Shown here one piece after another: positions 36,870 to 45,631 of a stretch of 64,000 nucleotides of DNA. The notes beneath the pieces were generated by a model. That model was given only the letters and a program-made list of their open reading frames with translations, was not told the DNA's origin and searched no databases. The position numbers and the translations under genes are program-made. Position 1 is the stretch's first letter. The number at the start of each line of letters is the position of its first letter. Origin of the DNA: CAWBXL01 sp963837365 (GTDB lineage: Bacteria > Acidobacteriota > Terriglobia > Terriglobales > Acidobacteriaceae); contig CAWIMW010000007.1 in NCBI GenBank assembly GCA_963837365.1, positions 132,845 to 196,844 on the forward strand. The letters are read 5' to 3'.

Positions 36870-37463
36870 CTATTGCTTCGGTGAGCCTGAAGATTTGCCT
36901 CCCAGCGCTCCCGTAGCGGCGCTGCTCATGTTCGGATTTGCGAGCACTGCCTTCACTGGCTCAGACAACTTGTCGGCATTCGCCATCAGCAACGAAACCT
37001 GCCACATCTCCGTCGTAGAAAGCTGCTGGTTGAAGCCGGGCATGCCGGTAAGCCGTATGCCATTCGCGACTTTCCAATATGTCTCGCCGGGCTCATCGTC
37101 GGTCACGCCCTTACCTTTAAAGAGGTGCGGTGGGCGTGGAAATTCACCCTTGGCGATCGCTGTCTGCTCTTTCCCGGGAACTCCATGGCAAACGGCACAA
37201 TGCTCCATATAAAGGTGAGCACCGGCAACCAGATTCGGCTCATCCGCCGAGACCGGTGTCTGGGTAGGGAGCTCCTTTTCCATCCGGGCATGCAGCGCCA
37301 TACGAGCGAATGTCTTCTCAAACGGCATTGGGGCCGCCGAGGTTGCAACCGGCGCCATGCCCGTCGCGAAGTAAAAATACACGCCAACAGCAATCGCCCC
37401 AACGGTCACCACGATTCCAACCACAACTCCAATCGCAAAACGCTTCACAATTCCTCCAGTCAT
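36870..37463 (-). CDS. Membrane-anchored cytochrome c
   Basis: The 197-residue product has an N-terminal transmembrane helix (about residues 8-32) and one class I cytochrome c domain. The heme site is CAVCHG; the distal Met is probably in RLTGMPGFN. It would carry electrons in the periplasm or at the outer face of the inner membrane. A conserved LYMEHCAVCHGVPGKEQTAI context is usual for small c-type cytochromes associated with oxidases or dehydrogenases, but no such partner is adjacent; the nearest candidate redox enzyme is the IorAB pair 9 kb away. The C-terminal tail is Gly/Ser rich. Confidence 0.9.
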   Translation of the reverse strand: MTGGIVKRFAIGVVVGIVVTVGAIAVGVYFYFATGMAPVATSAAPMPFEKTFARMALHARMEKELPTQTPVSADEPNLVAGAHLYMEHCAVCHGVPGKEQTAIAKGEFPRPPHLFKGKGVTDDEPGETYWKVANGIRLTGMPGFNQQLSTTEMWQVSLLMANADKLSEPVKAVLANPNMSSAATGALGGKSSGSPKQ

Positions 37464-37582
37464 TTATGAGAGATTCGATTCCACATCTGCCCGAAGGCAG
37501 AGTCGAATTTCTATCCTCTTCTTCAGCAAAGTTCCAGGATCAGCTCGCGCATTTTCTGGTAGAACACTGTCAGGAGTAAACC

Positions 37583-38599
37583 ATGAAGAAGAATGCGATT
37601 CTAGCGTCTTGTTTTGTGTTTCTGCTTTTCTCTGCACTTAGTCTCGCACAGTCGGGCCCCCAGATATACAAGCAGACGGCAAGGTTCGATGTCGGTGGTG
37701 AAGGCGGCTGGGACTACATCACTTACGACCCAACCTCGAATCGCCTGTTCATCGGACACAGTATGGAGATCACCGTCGTCGACGCAGGCACGGGCAAAAA
37801 GACCGGCAGTGTGCCCGCGAACGGCGCTCATGGCGTGGCGGTTATCCCTGATAAGAACCTCGGCTTCAGTACCAACGGACGCGCTGGGACAGTCACTGTT
37901 TTCGATCTGAAAACCCTTCAGCCGAAGCAGGAGATCAAGGCCGGCGAGAACCCGGACGCAATCATCTACGACCACTACTCGAACAAAGTGATTGTCATGA
38001 ATGGCCGCAGCAAGGACCTAATGGCAATTGATCCCGACTCCCTGAAAGTCGTCGCCACCGTCCCCTTGGGCGGGAAATTGGAGTTTGCCGCCGCGGACCC
38101 ATCTCATGTGTACGTCAACGTAGAAGATACAGGCGAAATCGCGGCCGTCGATACCAAGACCTGGAAGGCCGACAAACGCTGGAAATTGGAGGGATGCGAA
38201 GAACCATCCGGGCTGGCAATCGACGAGAAGACGAACCACCTTTTCAGCGTATGCGGCAACAAGAAAATGGTCGTGGTCGATATCAGAAACGGCAGCATCG
38301 TTGCTACCTTGGATACCGGAGAGGGAACGGACGGCGCCGCCTTCGATCCGGAGTTGGGTTTTGCTTTCGCCTCAAATGGGAGAGACGGAACCCTTACCGT
38401 CGTGAAGGCCACAAATGGGAAATATGAAGTTGCGGGTCAAGTCGCTACGCAGCTGGGAGCAAGGACTGTTGCTGTCGATCCCAAGTCGCACCGGGTATTC
38501 CTGCCGACAGCAGAACTTGGGCCACCCGCGGAAGGGCAGCGCTGGCCTTCGGTGAAGCCTGGCAGTTTCACCGTGCTGGTTTTCGAACCAGTCAAATAG
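37583..38599 (+). CDS. YncE-like secreted beta-propeller protein
   Basis: A 338-residue protein with a signal peptide (MKKNAILASCFVFLLFSALS) and a YVTN/NHL-type beta-propeller. Its repeats have the YncE-like layout, e.g. NRLFIGHSMEITVVDAGTGK, GVAVIPDKNLGFSTNGRAGT and ALDPKSHRVFLPTAE-type units. Such proteins bind DNA, metals or ligands in the periplasm; the true role of most is unknown. An AGGAG box lies upstream of the ATG. It is divergent from the cytochrome c gene, with about 120 bp between the starts. Confidence 0.88.
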   Translation: MKKNAILASCFVFLLFSALSLAQSGPQIYKQTARFDVGGEGGWDYITYDPTSNRLFIGHSMEITVVDAGTGKKTGSVPANGAHGVAVIPDKNLGFSTNGRAGTVTVFDLKTLQPKQEIKAGENPDAIIYDHYSNKVIVMNGRSKDLMAIDPDSLKVVATVPLGGKLEFAAADPSHVYVNVEDTGEIAAVDTKTWKADKRWKLEGCEEPSGLAIDEKTNHLFSVCGNKKMVVVDIRNGSIVATLDTGEGTDGAAFDPELGFAFASNGRDGTLTVVKATNGKYEVAGQVATQLGARTVAVDPKSHRVFLPTAELGPPAEGQRWPSVKPGSFTVLVFEPVK

Positions 38600-38761
38600 T
38601 CAGCCGCCAAGTGACGACAAGCTGCTAACTCCACGGCTATGAAGCTGTCTCAAAGCGGGGCCGAACGGGACGCTCCCATCGAACTCACCGCTTGGCCATT
38701 CCCCTATGCTCCTGTACATTTGAACCCGCGATTTTGCAGAAGCGGAAAACCGGAGACGCCG

Positions 38762-40003
38762 ATGCCAACCCAAACTGAAGCAGACGCCGTAACCACTACG
38801 CATCCCAGCCGCTGGTGGCGAGTGGTCGGCGGCCTTTCGATGAACATGGCCTTGGGCACGCTTTATGGATGGAGCGTCTTCGTTGCCCCACTGGAAAAAG
38901 AATTTCACTGGACGCGTTCGCAGACTTCAACCACATTCACCGTGGCGGTCACCGTGTTTGCGCTAAGCTTCATCCTCGCCGGCCGCCTGCAAGACAAACT
39001 GGGCCCGTTCTGGATCTCCATTACCGGAGGCATCCTGGTGAGCGCAGGATTTTTTCTCTGCGCCTACACCCAATCGCTAACCTGGCTTTACCTCTGCTTC
39101 GGAGTAATCGGGGGGCTGGGCAATGGATTCGGCTATGCGACCCCAATTCCAGTCATGGCCAAATGGTTTCCCGACAAGCGCGGACTGGCCGTAGGCCTGG
39201 CCGTCGGTGGATATGGAGCAGGTTCCGCTATATTCGGCCCACTCGCCAGCAAGACTTTGATCCCAACTTTCGGCTGGCGTGAAACGTTCATGGTCCTGGG
39301 CGGAATATTTTTTGTAATGACCATGATCGGTTCGTTCTTATTAAAGAATCCGCCGGCAGACTATCTCCCCGCAGGATGGACTCCGCCGGCCACAGCCGCA
39401 AAATCTGTCACCCAGGATTTCACTCCTGGAGAAGTACTGCGCACATCAAGTTTTTACTATCTGTGGCTGGCCTATGCGCTTGGGACTTCAGCCGGACTCA
39501 TGGTAATCAGCCAGTTAGTTCCATTCGCCCGCAGCCAGGGAATTTCCAGCGACCTGCTGGCAACGATGACGCTGGTAGTGGCCGCCTTCGGCAACGCCGG
39601 AGGCCGCATCCTCTCCGGCTGGTTCTCCGACAGCATGGGACGGCTCAACGTTCTGCGCTTGATGATTGGCATTTCCATCGTCGCCATGCCCGCGCTTTAC
39701 AAAGTCGGAGCCAGTATCGCCATGCTGTATGTGATGGTCTTCATCGTCTACTGGTGCTATGGCACCCAGCTGTCAGTGAATGCCAGCACGACCTCGGATT
39801 TCTGGGGTATCAAGAACGCCGGCGTCAATTACGGAATGCTGTTTACCGCCTGGGGAGTGGCCGGCATCATCGGCCCGTACATCGGCGGGCAGCTCTTCGA
39901 TAAATTCAAAAACTACCAGGCGGCCTTCAATACAGGGGCGGTTCTTTCGGCGTTTGCGCTGGTGCTTGCGCTGCTGGCTAAGCGGCCGGCAGAAAAGCTA
40001 TAG
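38762..40003 (+). CDS. MFS transporter, oxalate/formate antiporter (OFA) family
   Basis: I placed the start at the ATG at 38762 (GGAGAC just upstream); the frame opens earlier at 38639, but that part is not hydrophobic. The 413-residue protein has 12 transmembrane helices. It carries OFA signatures: MALGTLYGWSVFVAPLEKEF in helix 1 and GLGNGFGYATPIPVMAKWFP with DKRGLAVGLAVGGYGAGSAI around helices 4-5. OFA members exchange small carboxylates; the substrate here is unknown. It may be co-transcribed with the preceding propeller gene. Confidence 0.9.
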   Translation: MPTQTEADAVTTTHPSRWWRVVGGLSMNMALGTLYGWSVFVAPLEKEFHWTRSQTSTTFTVAVTVFALSFILAGRLQDKLGPFWISITGGILVSAGFFLCAYTQSLTWLYLCFGVIGGLGNGFGYATPIPVMAKWFPDKRGLAVGLAVGGYGAGSAIFGPLASKTLIPTFGWRETFMVLGGIFFVMTMIGSFLLKNPPADYLPAGWTPPATAAKSVTQDFTPGEVLRTSSFYYLWLAYALGTSAGLMVISQLVPFARSQGISSDLLATMTLVVAAFGNAGGRILSGWFSDSMGRLNVLRLMIGISIVAMPALYKVGASIAMLYVMVFIVYWCYGTQLSVNASTTSDFWGIKNAGVNYGMLFTAWGVAGIIGPYIGGQLFDKFKNYQAAFNTGAVLSAFALVLALLAKRPAEKL

Positions 40004-40087
40004 GTTTCACGAAGGTCGGGAGGTTGAACCCGGGCAAATCACCTATATTTCTGGTCCCTATATTTTCTGTCCTTAATATTTCCGGAA

Positions 40088-41341
40088 TTATTCGTACCGC
40101 AAGGCCTCAATCGGATCGAGCCGTGATGCACGTATGGCTGGAATCATGCCGCTGACCAATCCCACCAGCGCCAGAATGCTGGTAGAAACCAGCACCGACA
40201 CCGGTGAAATGATGAGTCGAATGTCGCCCATTTCTCCGTGCTTGGCCAGGGCACTGTAAAAAGTGAGGTCGCCTACCGATAAGGAAACGATGTAAGCGAG
40301 CACAATCCCGCACAGACCGCCTAAAAAAGTAATCGCCAGCGCTTCCGACAGGAACTGCATCAAGACATCCAAGCGGCGGGCGCCCAGCGCTTTCTCCACT
40401 CCGATTTCCCTGGTGCGCTGGGTCACGCTCACCAGCATGATGTTCATCAGCCCGACTCCGCCAATACCCAGAGTAAGGGCCCCAATAAAAGCAAGCAGCA
40501 CTTGCAGCGCGATGGTAATCATGCGGAACTGCGAAAGCTGTTCCATCAGACTGAAAACGAACAGGGCCCGTTTATCGTCAGGACGGAAACCATGTTGTAC
40601 GGCCAGCGTATTGCGAATCGACGTCTGGACGCTGCCATAGTCGTACCCGAGAAACTCCAGCCAGATCATGTCGACGTAATACGTATCGCGGAAGTCGCTC
40701 AGGGTGGTGAAGGGGATATGGACAACCCGGTTGATATCGTTGTCGTTGCCTTCCTGCGGCCTGGGCTTAAACACGCCAATCACTTCGTACGGGATGCCGG
40801 CGATACGGATCTTCTGTCCCAACGCAAAGCGGCCGGAAAACAGCTTTAGCTTCGCTTCCGATCCCAGCACACACACGTGCGCCCGCTGCTGCAAGTCTTC
40901 TGCGTTATAGAAACGCCCTAGCTCAATTTGCAGGTGCTGAATGTCCTGGAGCGCGGGATTACCGGCATGGACCGTCCAGGTGTAAGAACGCCCCTCGTAG
41001 CTGACTAGCCCGTTGTAAAACGATTCGGGGGTGATGCGGGTCACGTTCGGGACATTGGCTACGACCCTGTCAATGTCATCCCTGGTCAAGCGAATATTGA
41101 CGCCGGCCTTGTTGCCTCCGGCTTGCATCGAGGTACGCCCGCCCGCAATGCCTATGGCCTGCATGCTGGCAAAACTCTTGAATATGTTGACGATCGCCTG
41201 TGAGAAACCGGTGCCATAGGCCAGCAGCAGCACCACCGTGGCGATCCCCCACGCCATACCCAGCATGGTGAGCACACTGCGCATGCGGTTGTACCGGAGC
41301 GCGCCATACGCTTGGGTGAGCACATCTTTTCCCCGAATCAT
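40088..41341 (-). CDS. MacB-type ABC permease
   Basis: The 417-residue protein has the MacB layout: an N-terminal helix (MRSVLTMLGMAWGIATVVLL), a periplasmic MacB_PCD domain (about 45-260), and three C-terminal helices of the FtsX core (GIGGVGLMNIMLVSVTQRTR, EIGVEKALGARRLDV), ending LDPIEALRYE. It needs an ATPase, and none is encoded nearby. The upstream gene is a homologous permease 3 bp away. The substrate, for example a peptide, lipid or antibiotic, is unknown. Confidence 0.9.
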   Translation of the reverse strand: MIRGKDVLTQAYGALRYNRMRSVLTMLGMAWGIATVVLLLAYGTGFSQAIVNIFKSFASMQAIGIAGGRTSMQAGGNKAGVNIRLTRDDIDRVVANVPNVTRITPESFYNGLVSYEGRSYTWTVHAGNPALQDIQHLQIELGRFYNAEDLQQRAHVCVLGSEAKLKLFSGRFALGQKIRIAGIPYEVIGVFKPRPQEGNDNDINRVVHIPFTTLSDFRDTYYVDMIWLEFLGYDYGSVQTSIRNTLAVQHGFRPDDKRALFVFSLMEQLSQFRMITIALQVLLAFIGALTLGIGGVGLMNIMLVSVTQRTREIGVEKALGARRLDVLMQFLSEALAITFLGGLCGIVLAYIVSLSVGDLTFYSALAKHGEMGDIRLIISPVSVLVSTSILALVGLVSGMIPAIRASRLDPIEALRYE

Positions 41342-41344
41342 TGG

Positions 41345-42589
41345 CTACTCCTGACGAAGGGCTTCCACCGGCTGGAGCAAGGCTGCTCGCCGCGCGGGAT
41401 AGAGTCCAGCAATAATGCCAGCCAGGGCGAGACTTCCCATGGCAAGCGCCGCACTCCCTGGGTAGATGTGCGGCAGTTCGAATCCGCCCATCGGCGGCGC
41501 CAGTTCGAAAAGCTTGGTGACACCGTAGGCTCCGCCCACGCCGATGGCGCCGCTGATGGCGGTAAGCATCAGCCCTTCCACAAAGAACTGAAACAGGATG
41601 CTGCGGTGGGTCGCGCCCAAAGCCTTGCGCAGGCCAATCTCGCGGGTGCGCTCGCTTACCGATACCAGCATGATGTTGACCACTCCGATGGCCCCCAAGC
41701 CGAGAGTCACCAGACCGACGGCCCCCAGAAACGCATCCATGGCATCGGAGATTTTTCCGACCATTTCGGCGGTGTCGATGGAATCCCAGTCGTTAAACGC
41801 ATCAGGCGTGTTGGGATCGAAATGATGGTTTCTGGCAACGATACTGTGGACGGCCTGCTTCGCTTCTGCGTGGCGCTCCCGCGTGATCGGCTGGTACGCC
41901 ACATACTTGAGCGCCTTCGCATTGCCTTCCCCCGGCATCGGGAAATAGACCGCCATAGTAGTAAAAGGCATAATCAGGCGCATGTTCTGGTCGTTGTTGT
42001 TTCCGTGACCAATCTTCTCCATCGTCCCAATCACCCGGAACGGCACACCATTGATCAGGAGCGTGCTGCCTACGGCCGGGTGGCCGGGGAACAAGATGCG
42101 CACGAATTCACTTCCAATCACGCAGACATTGAGCCGCTGCCGTTCGTCGTTCCAACTCAGGTAGCGCCCCTGGTCGATGGGTTCATAGCGAATGCCCTGG
42201 AACTGCGGTTCGGAGCCATCCACGTAGCCGTTGCTGCTGCCATAGTCGCTCACCAGGCGAAGGTCGCCGCGGTAAATCACCGGCGTAGCATTACGGACCA
42301 GCTGCGAACTGCGGATATCCAGATAGTCCTGGTAGTTCAGATAGTACTGGCGAGACGACAGCTGGCTGCCTCCGACCGCGGGGACGCGGCCGTCGTAAAT
42401 CTGCATGTAGTCTTCGCCGAAGCTGGCCAGGTTTTTCTTGGTTCCGGCGCGAAAACCCTCTCCGAGTCCGATCAGGAGCAGCAGCGAGCCCACCCCCCAC
42501 GCAATGCCAAACATGGTGAGAAAAGAGCGAAGTTTGTGCGCCCAAATGGCGCTCAGGACCTGGCCGAGGCTGTCGACAAACCGCCGCAT
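41345..42589 (-). CDS. MacB-type ABC permease
   Basis: A 414-residue permease like its downstream neighbour: an N-terminal helix (RSFLTMFGIAWGVGSLLLLI), a periplasmic MacB_PCD domain, and an FtsX core (GAIGVVNIMLVSVSERTREI, GLRKALGATHRSILFQF), with a C-terminal LLQPVEALRQE. The pair is probably an operon; the two may form a heterodimer with a shared ATPase encoded elsewhere. A CRP/FNR-like palindrome lies about 100 bp upstream. Confidence 0.9.
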   Translation of the reverse strand: MRRFVDSLGQVLSAIWAHKLRSFLTMFGIAWGVGSLLLLIGLGEGFRAGTKKNLASFGEDYMQIYDGRVPAVGGSQLSSRQYYLNYQDYLDIRSSQLVRNATPVIYRGDLRLVSDYGSSNGYVDGSEPQFQGIRYEPIDQGRYLSWNDERQRLNVCVIGSEFVRILFPGHPAVGSTLLINGVPFRVIGTMEKIGHGNNNDQNMRLIMPFTTMAVYFPMPGEGNAKALKYVAYQPITRERHAEAKQAVHSIVARNHHFDPNTPDAFNDWDSIDTAEMVGKISDAMDAFLGAVGLVTLGLGAIGVVNIMLVSVSERTREIGLRKALGATHRSILFQFFVEGLMLTAISGAIGVGGAYGVTKLFELAPPMGGFELPHIYPGSAALAMGSLALAGIIAGLYPARRAALLQPVEALRQE

Positions 42590-42686
42590 AGATCAATCTA
42601 CGGATGCTAGGTGGACAAAGTTCCCATCCGGGCCAATGTTCGCTTACATCGTGACTCCTACTGTAAATGGGAAACTTATTGCACTC

Positions 42687-42702
42687 TGTGATACTGATCA
42701 CG
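42687..42702. promoter_or_regulatory. CRP/FNR-like palindrome
   Basis: TGTGA, six bases, TCACG: nearly the classical CRP-family consensus. It lies 98 bp upstream of the first MacB-type permease gene and 166 bp from the end of the convergent-side neighbour. The only other gene it could serve is not in the right orientation. No CRP-family regulator is encoded in the window. Confidence 0.4.
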
Positions 42703-42867
42703 CTGTTTATCTGTGCTCTACGAGGGGTGCCGCCCGCAGCCATGATTTAGCCCGAACTGCCATCTCGACGGAGTGGAGCATGTCTAGCGACAAACACATT
42801 AAGGCGAAAGGCGGTTTACCGAAGTGGTTGAAACCAGGCCCGGCGTTGGCTCTGTTGGTCTTCGCGT

Positions 42868-43344
42868 CTAATGCGAGAGTTGTTTTTCCTGGTCGGTTGC
42901 AAGAACGGTTGTATACGAGTCTTTGTCCTTGACGGGACGCATCTTCTCGGTTTCGGCCGAGCCAATTTCCAGTGACACTCCGCGTAAAACAAAACGGACA
43001 TGCCCAAAACGGCATTCCAACAGGAGATACGTTGTGCTGTTTGGTGTTACGTTCACTGTGATGGGGTCGCTGCTCGCTTTCAACATTCCGGGATATTGTT
43101 TTTCATTCGCCACGCAAACATGGGTTCCTGAGTCAGCGGAGAGGGTGGCTTTTCGCCTCTCTGCCATTTTCGCGACGTTGGTGCCATCACAAGCGACGGT
43201 AGGATGCACTCCTTGAGCGTAGTGCTCGAAACCGAAATTCGCGCCGCGCCTCCGGTAGATGACGATAGTTCCCGTCGGAGTCTCCGCGTAACCCTGTCCA
43301 ACAACGAGTGACACGATTGTGACTGTAAGCAGGGCGCGTATCAT
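42868..43344 (-). CDS. Secreted protein of unknown function
   Basis: From the ATG at 43344 (GGGAGAGG just upstream) the 158-residue product has a signal peptide (MIRALLTVTIVSLVVGQGYA). A small beta domain follows, with three Cys residues (TVACDGTNVAK, HVCVANEKQY, LLECRFGHVRF) and an NVTPNSTTYLLLECRFG core. This resembles DUF2846-like periplasmic or lipoprotein domains. Function unknown. The longer frame to 43494 lacks a second export signal and was not used. Confidence 0.65.
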   Translation of the reverse strand: MIRALLTVTIVSLVVGQGYAETPTGTIVIYRRRGANFGFEHYAQGVHPTVACDGTNVAKMAERRKATLSADSGTHVCVANEKQYPGMLKASSDPITVNVTPNSTTYLLLECRFGHVRFVLRGVSLEIGSAETEKMRPVKDKDSYTTVLATDQEKQLSH

Positions 43345-43460
43345 GCCTCTCCCAAGACCGCAATCGTATAGCTGCTTGCGGGCCGCCCAATTTCCTGCGT
43401 GAAGTGTATCTAGGACGAGGAACGCCTTCTTGTGAGTCCGGGGCATTGCATCACCTGCTG

Positions 43461-44009
43461 CTAAGAAGGGCTGTAACCGAACAGCCTCAGACATTCCTGC
43501 CGCAGAAAACCGCCGGTGACGGGGATGTTGTGATTACCCCTCTCGAAGACGAGCCGGCAGGAGATAAGGCAAGCTCGCCACTTGTAGTCTTCCGTTCCGC
43601 GCTTACGGCCATAAGCGGCAATGTCTTCCTGCGAAACGCCGTACACCACCGCGCCAATTCTCGACCACACGCAGGCGCCGGCACACATGGCACAGGGCTC
43701 GTGTGTGGTGTAAAGAACGAAATCCGGCAGGTAGCGGCCATAACCGCTCGACACATATTTGAGCGTTTCCAGCTCCACATGCTTGATGCTTGATCCCGAT
43801 GTCTTCACCCGGTTGCCGGCGTTGGCAATGACCACTTCGCTCTTGCCCGTGAGGCGCGTGATTACAGCGCCAATGGCATAGTCGCCGCGGTCGCGGGCGC
43901 GCTTGGCTTCCGCAATCGCCAGTTGCATGAACTTCTTTTTCGGTTTGTAGGAAGCGGGAATCATGTTGAGGGTGAAGTATAACTCCTCTAGGGAGGGGCG
44001 GGTGGTCAC
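43461..44009 (-). CDS. Nucleoside/CMP deaminase-family protein
   Basis: The 182-residue protein has the zinc deaminase motifs: H-V-E in IKHVELETLK (the Glu is the proton shuttle) and PCAMCAGAC. Spacing between them is normal. The fold is that of guanine deaminase/TadA-type enzymes, but the canonical HAE is HVE and no tRNA-binding tail is apparent. The substrate could be a free base or nucleoside. It starts 87 bp from the divergent site-2 protease gene, with which it shares a promoter region. Confidence 0.87.
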   Translation of the reverse strand: MTTRPSLEELYFTLNMIPASYKPKKKFMQLAIAEAKRARDRGDYAIGAVITRLTGKSEVVIANAGNRVKTSGSSIKHVELETLKYVSSGYGRYLPDFVLYTTHEPCAMCAGACVWSRIGAVVYGVSQEDIAAYGRKRGTEDYKWRACLISCRLVFERGNHNIPVTGGFLRQECLRLFGYSPS

Positions 44010-44096
44010 CTCGCGGATTTCCGTTTTTAACTCTCAATAGAAACGTTTCCACTCTGGAAATCCGTTCCTACTTTCCGGTGTTATAAACTCTCTCTC

Positions 44097-45071
44097 ATGC
44101 CCACCCGCAAAGGCTCGATTCATCTCTTCCGCTTCGCCGGCGTAGATGTCTTCCTGCACTGGTGGTGGTTTCTGGTGGCGGTCTATGAAATCCAGGCCGG
44201 GACCAGCCGCTACTCTTCCATTGGCTGGAACATCGCCGAATATCTGGGACTGTTCGTCATCGTACTGCTGCACGAGTACGGTCACGCCCTGGCTTGCCGC
44301 CAGGTGGGTGGTATCGCCGACCGCATCGTGCTCTGGCCGCTGGGCGGGGTGGCGTATGTGAATCCACCGCCGCGTCCCGGGGCCACGCTTTGGAGCATCA
44401 CCGCCGGGCCGCTGGTGAATGTTGCGCTCCTGCCGATTTTTACCGGACTCGGTATGCTGGGCCGCGCTACGGGATGGTCGGCCGCCAACCCCAACGCGCA
44501 TCTTCTGCTGCGAAGCCTCTGGTGGATCGACCTTGTCCTGCTGGTCTTCAACATTCTTCCCATCTATCCCCTGGACGGCGGGCAGATTCTGCGCTCCCTG
44601 CTGTGGTTTGTAATGGGCCGCGCCCGCAGCCTGATGGTGGCCACCGTCATCGGCTTCATCGGCGCGATTGCACTTATCGGGTTGGCCCTATGGAAACAGT
44701 CGCTATGGACCGGCCTCATCGCCATTTATATGGTCACCAACTGCTGGGGAGGATGGCAGCACGCTCGCGCGCTGGCGCAATTCGCCAAGCTGCCCCGGCG
44801 CGATGAATTCCACTGCCCCAAGTGCCAGGCTTCTCCGCCCATTGGAGAGTTCTGGCAATGCACCCGCTGCGGCCAGGCCTTCGACACTTTTGCCAAGCAG
44901 GCAACCTGCCCGAATTGCGAAAATAAATTTCCCGTAACGCGCTGCCTGGAATGCAGCCAGCCGTCGCCGATCAGCGAGTGGAGCGGCAGTGTGGCGCGGG
45001 CGCCCTCGCCCGCAAACAATCTGGAGTCTGATATCGCTAAACTGGCGAGCAGTCCTTCCGAAATTCGCTGA
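44097..45071 (+). CDS. Site-2 protease-like metalloprotease (M50) with C-terminal zinc ribbons
   Basis: This 324-residue membrane protein has the intramembrane protease motifs: HEYGH (zinc ligands and catalytic Glu) in VIVLLHEYGHALACR, and NILPIYPLDGGQILR (third zinc ligand Asp). The membrane part, about residues 1-225, is of the short SREBP/SpoIVFB kind. The cytoplasmic tail carries paired Cys motifs: CPKCQ..CTRCG and CPNCE..CLECS. No PDZ or CBS domain is present. It should cleave transmembrane substrates; the zinc ribbons could recruit them. The substrate is unknown. Confidence 0.9.
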   Translation: MPTRKGSIHLFRFAGVDVFLHWWWFLVAVYEIQAGTSRYSSIGWNIAEYLGLFVIVLLHEYGHALACRQVGGIADRIVLWPLGGVAYVNPPPRPGATLWSITAGPLVNVALLPIFTGLGMLGRATGWSAANPNAHLLLRSLWWIDLVLLVFNILPIYPLDGGQILRSLLWFVMGRARSLMVATVIGFIGAIALIGLALWKQSLWTGLIAIYMVTNCWGGWQHARALAQFAKLPRRDEFHCPKCQASPPIGEFWQCTRCGQAFDTFAKQATCPNCENKFPVTRCLECSQPSPISEWSGSVARAPSPANNLESDIAKLASSPSEIR

Positions 45072-45197
45072 GCCTACTGCTGAACTGATGAAAGGCGTAC
45101 GAACTTTCAACTTGGGTCGCCTATGTTTGCCCGGTGTTGGCAAACAGCTTGCCGTGAGCGAACTCGAAGGGTCCCACAAAAGCGGTTCAGTGTCTCC

Positions 45198-45578
45198 CTA
45201 GGATAAACGCACACCGCGTCCTAGTACGCCAACAAAAATCGCGGCCGTGATAAAGGCGGCGATGATCCAACTCCAACTGCGCGGCAGATAAATAGGCTGG
45301 CTAGGAATTCTCGGGGCGAATCTGCTCCCTAAACATTGAGTCATCCATGCCATCCCAGATGTTCCGCCGAACGAGGCCGCTGCCGCAGAGATTCCCGCCA
45401 GGATCATGCCTACGGGATTAAACATGCCCGCCATTGTGTAGAGTAAGCCGCCGCTAACATAAGGAACAATCGTCAGATCTTTCGCTCCGCCACGTCTGCA
45501 CTCGTGTTCCTCGAGGAGAGGGCGTAACTCCCGCAGTGCCAGCCACACCAGCACTCCATAAGACACCACGCCAGCCAT
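45198..45578 (-). CDS. Membrane protein, probably the C-terminal remnant of a longer gene
   Basis: The 126-residue frame encodes three hydrophobic segments (AGVVSYGVLVWLALREL, VPYVSGGLLYTMAGMFNPVG, SWIIAAFITAAIFVGVLG). Just upstream, in another frame, the bottom strand reads RRKYGDWAYVIHDLEPTW. That fits the sequence expected before the first helix, so the gene is probably both truncated and frameshifted near 45580. Upstream of that the next gene begins. I cannot name the family; an acidobacterial membrane protein with M50-like helices is one guess. Confidence 0.4.
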   Translation of the reverse strand: MAGVVSYGVLVWLALRELRPLLEEHECRRGGAKDLTIVPYVSGGLLYTMAGMFNPVGMILAGISAAAASFGGTSGMAWMTQCLGSRFAPRIPSQPIYLPRSWSWIIAAFITAAIFVGVLGRGVRLS

Positions 45579-45631
45579 GTAGGTTCGAGATCATGAATCA
45601 CGTAGGCCCAGTCCCCGTATTTTCGTCGACG

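Noticed and set aside
41312..42610. 432-codon plus-strand open frame, longer than the minus-strand gene
   Set aside because: The minus-strand frame encodes an unmistakable MacB-type permease; the plus-strand frame is His/Gln-rich with no domain.
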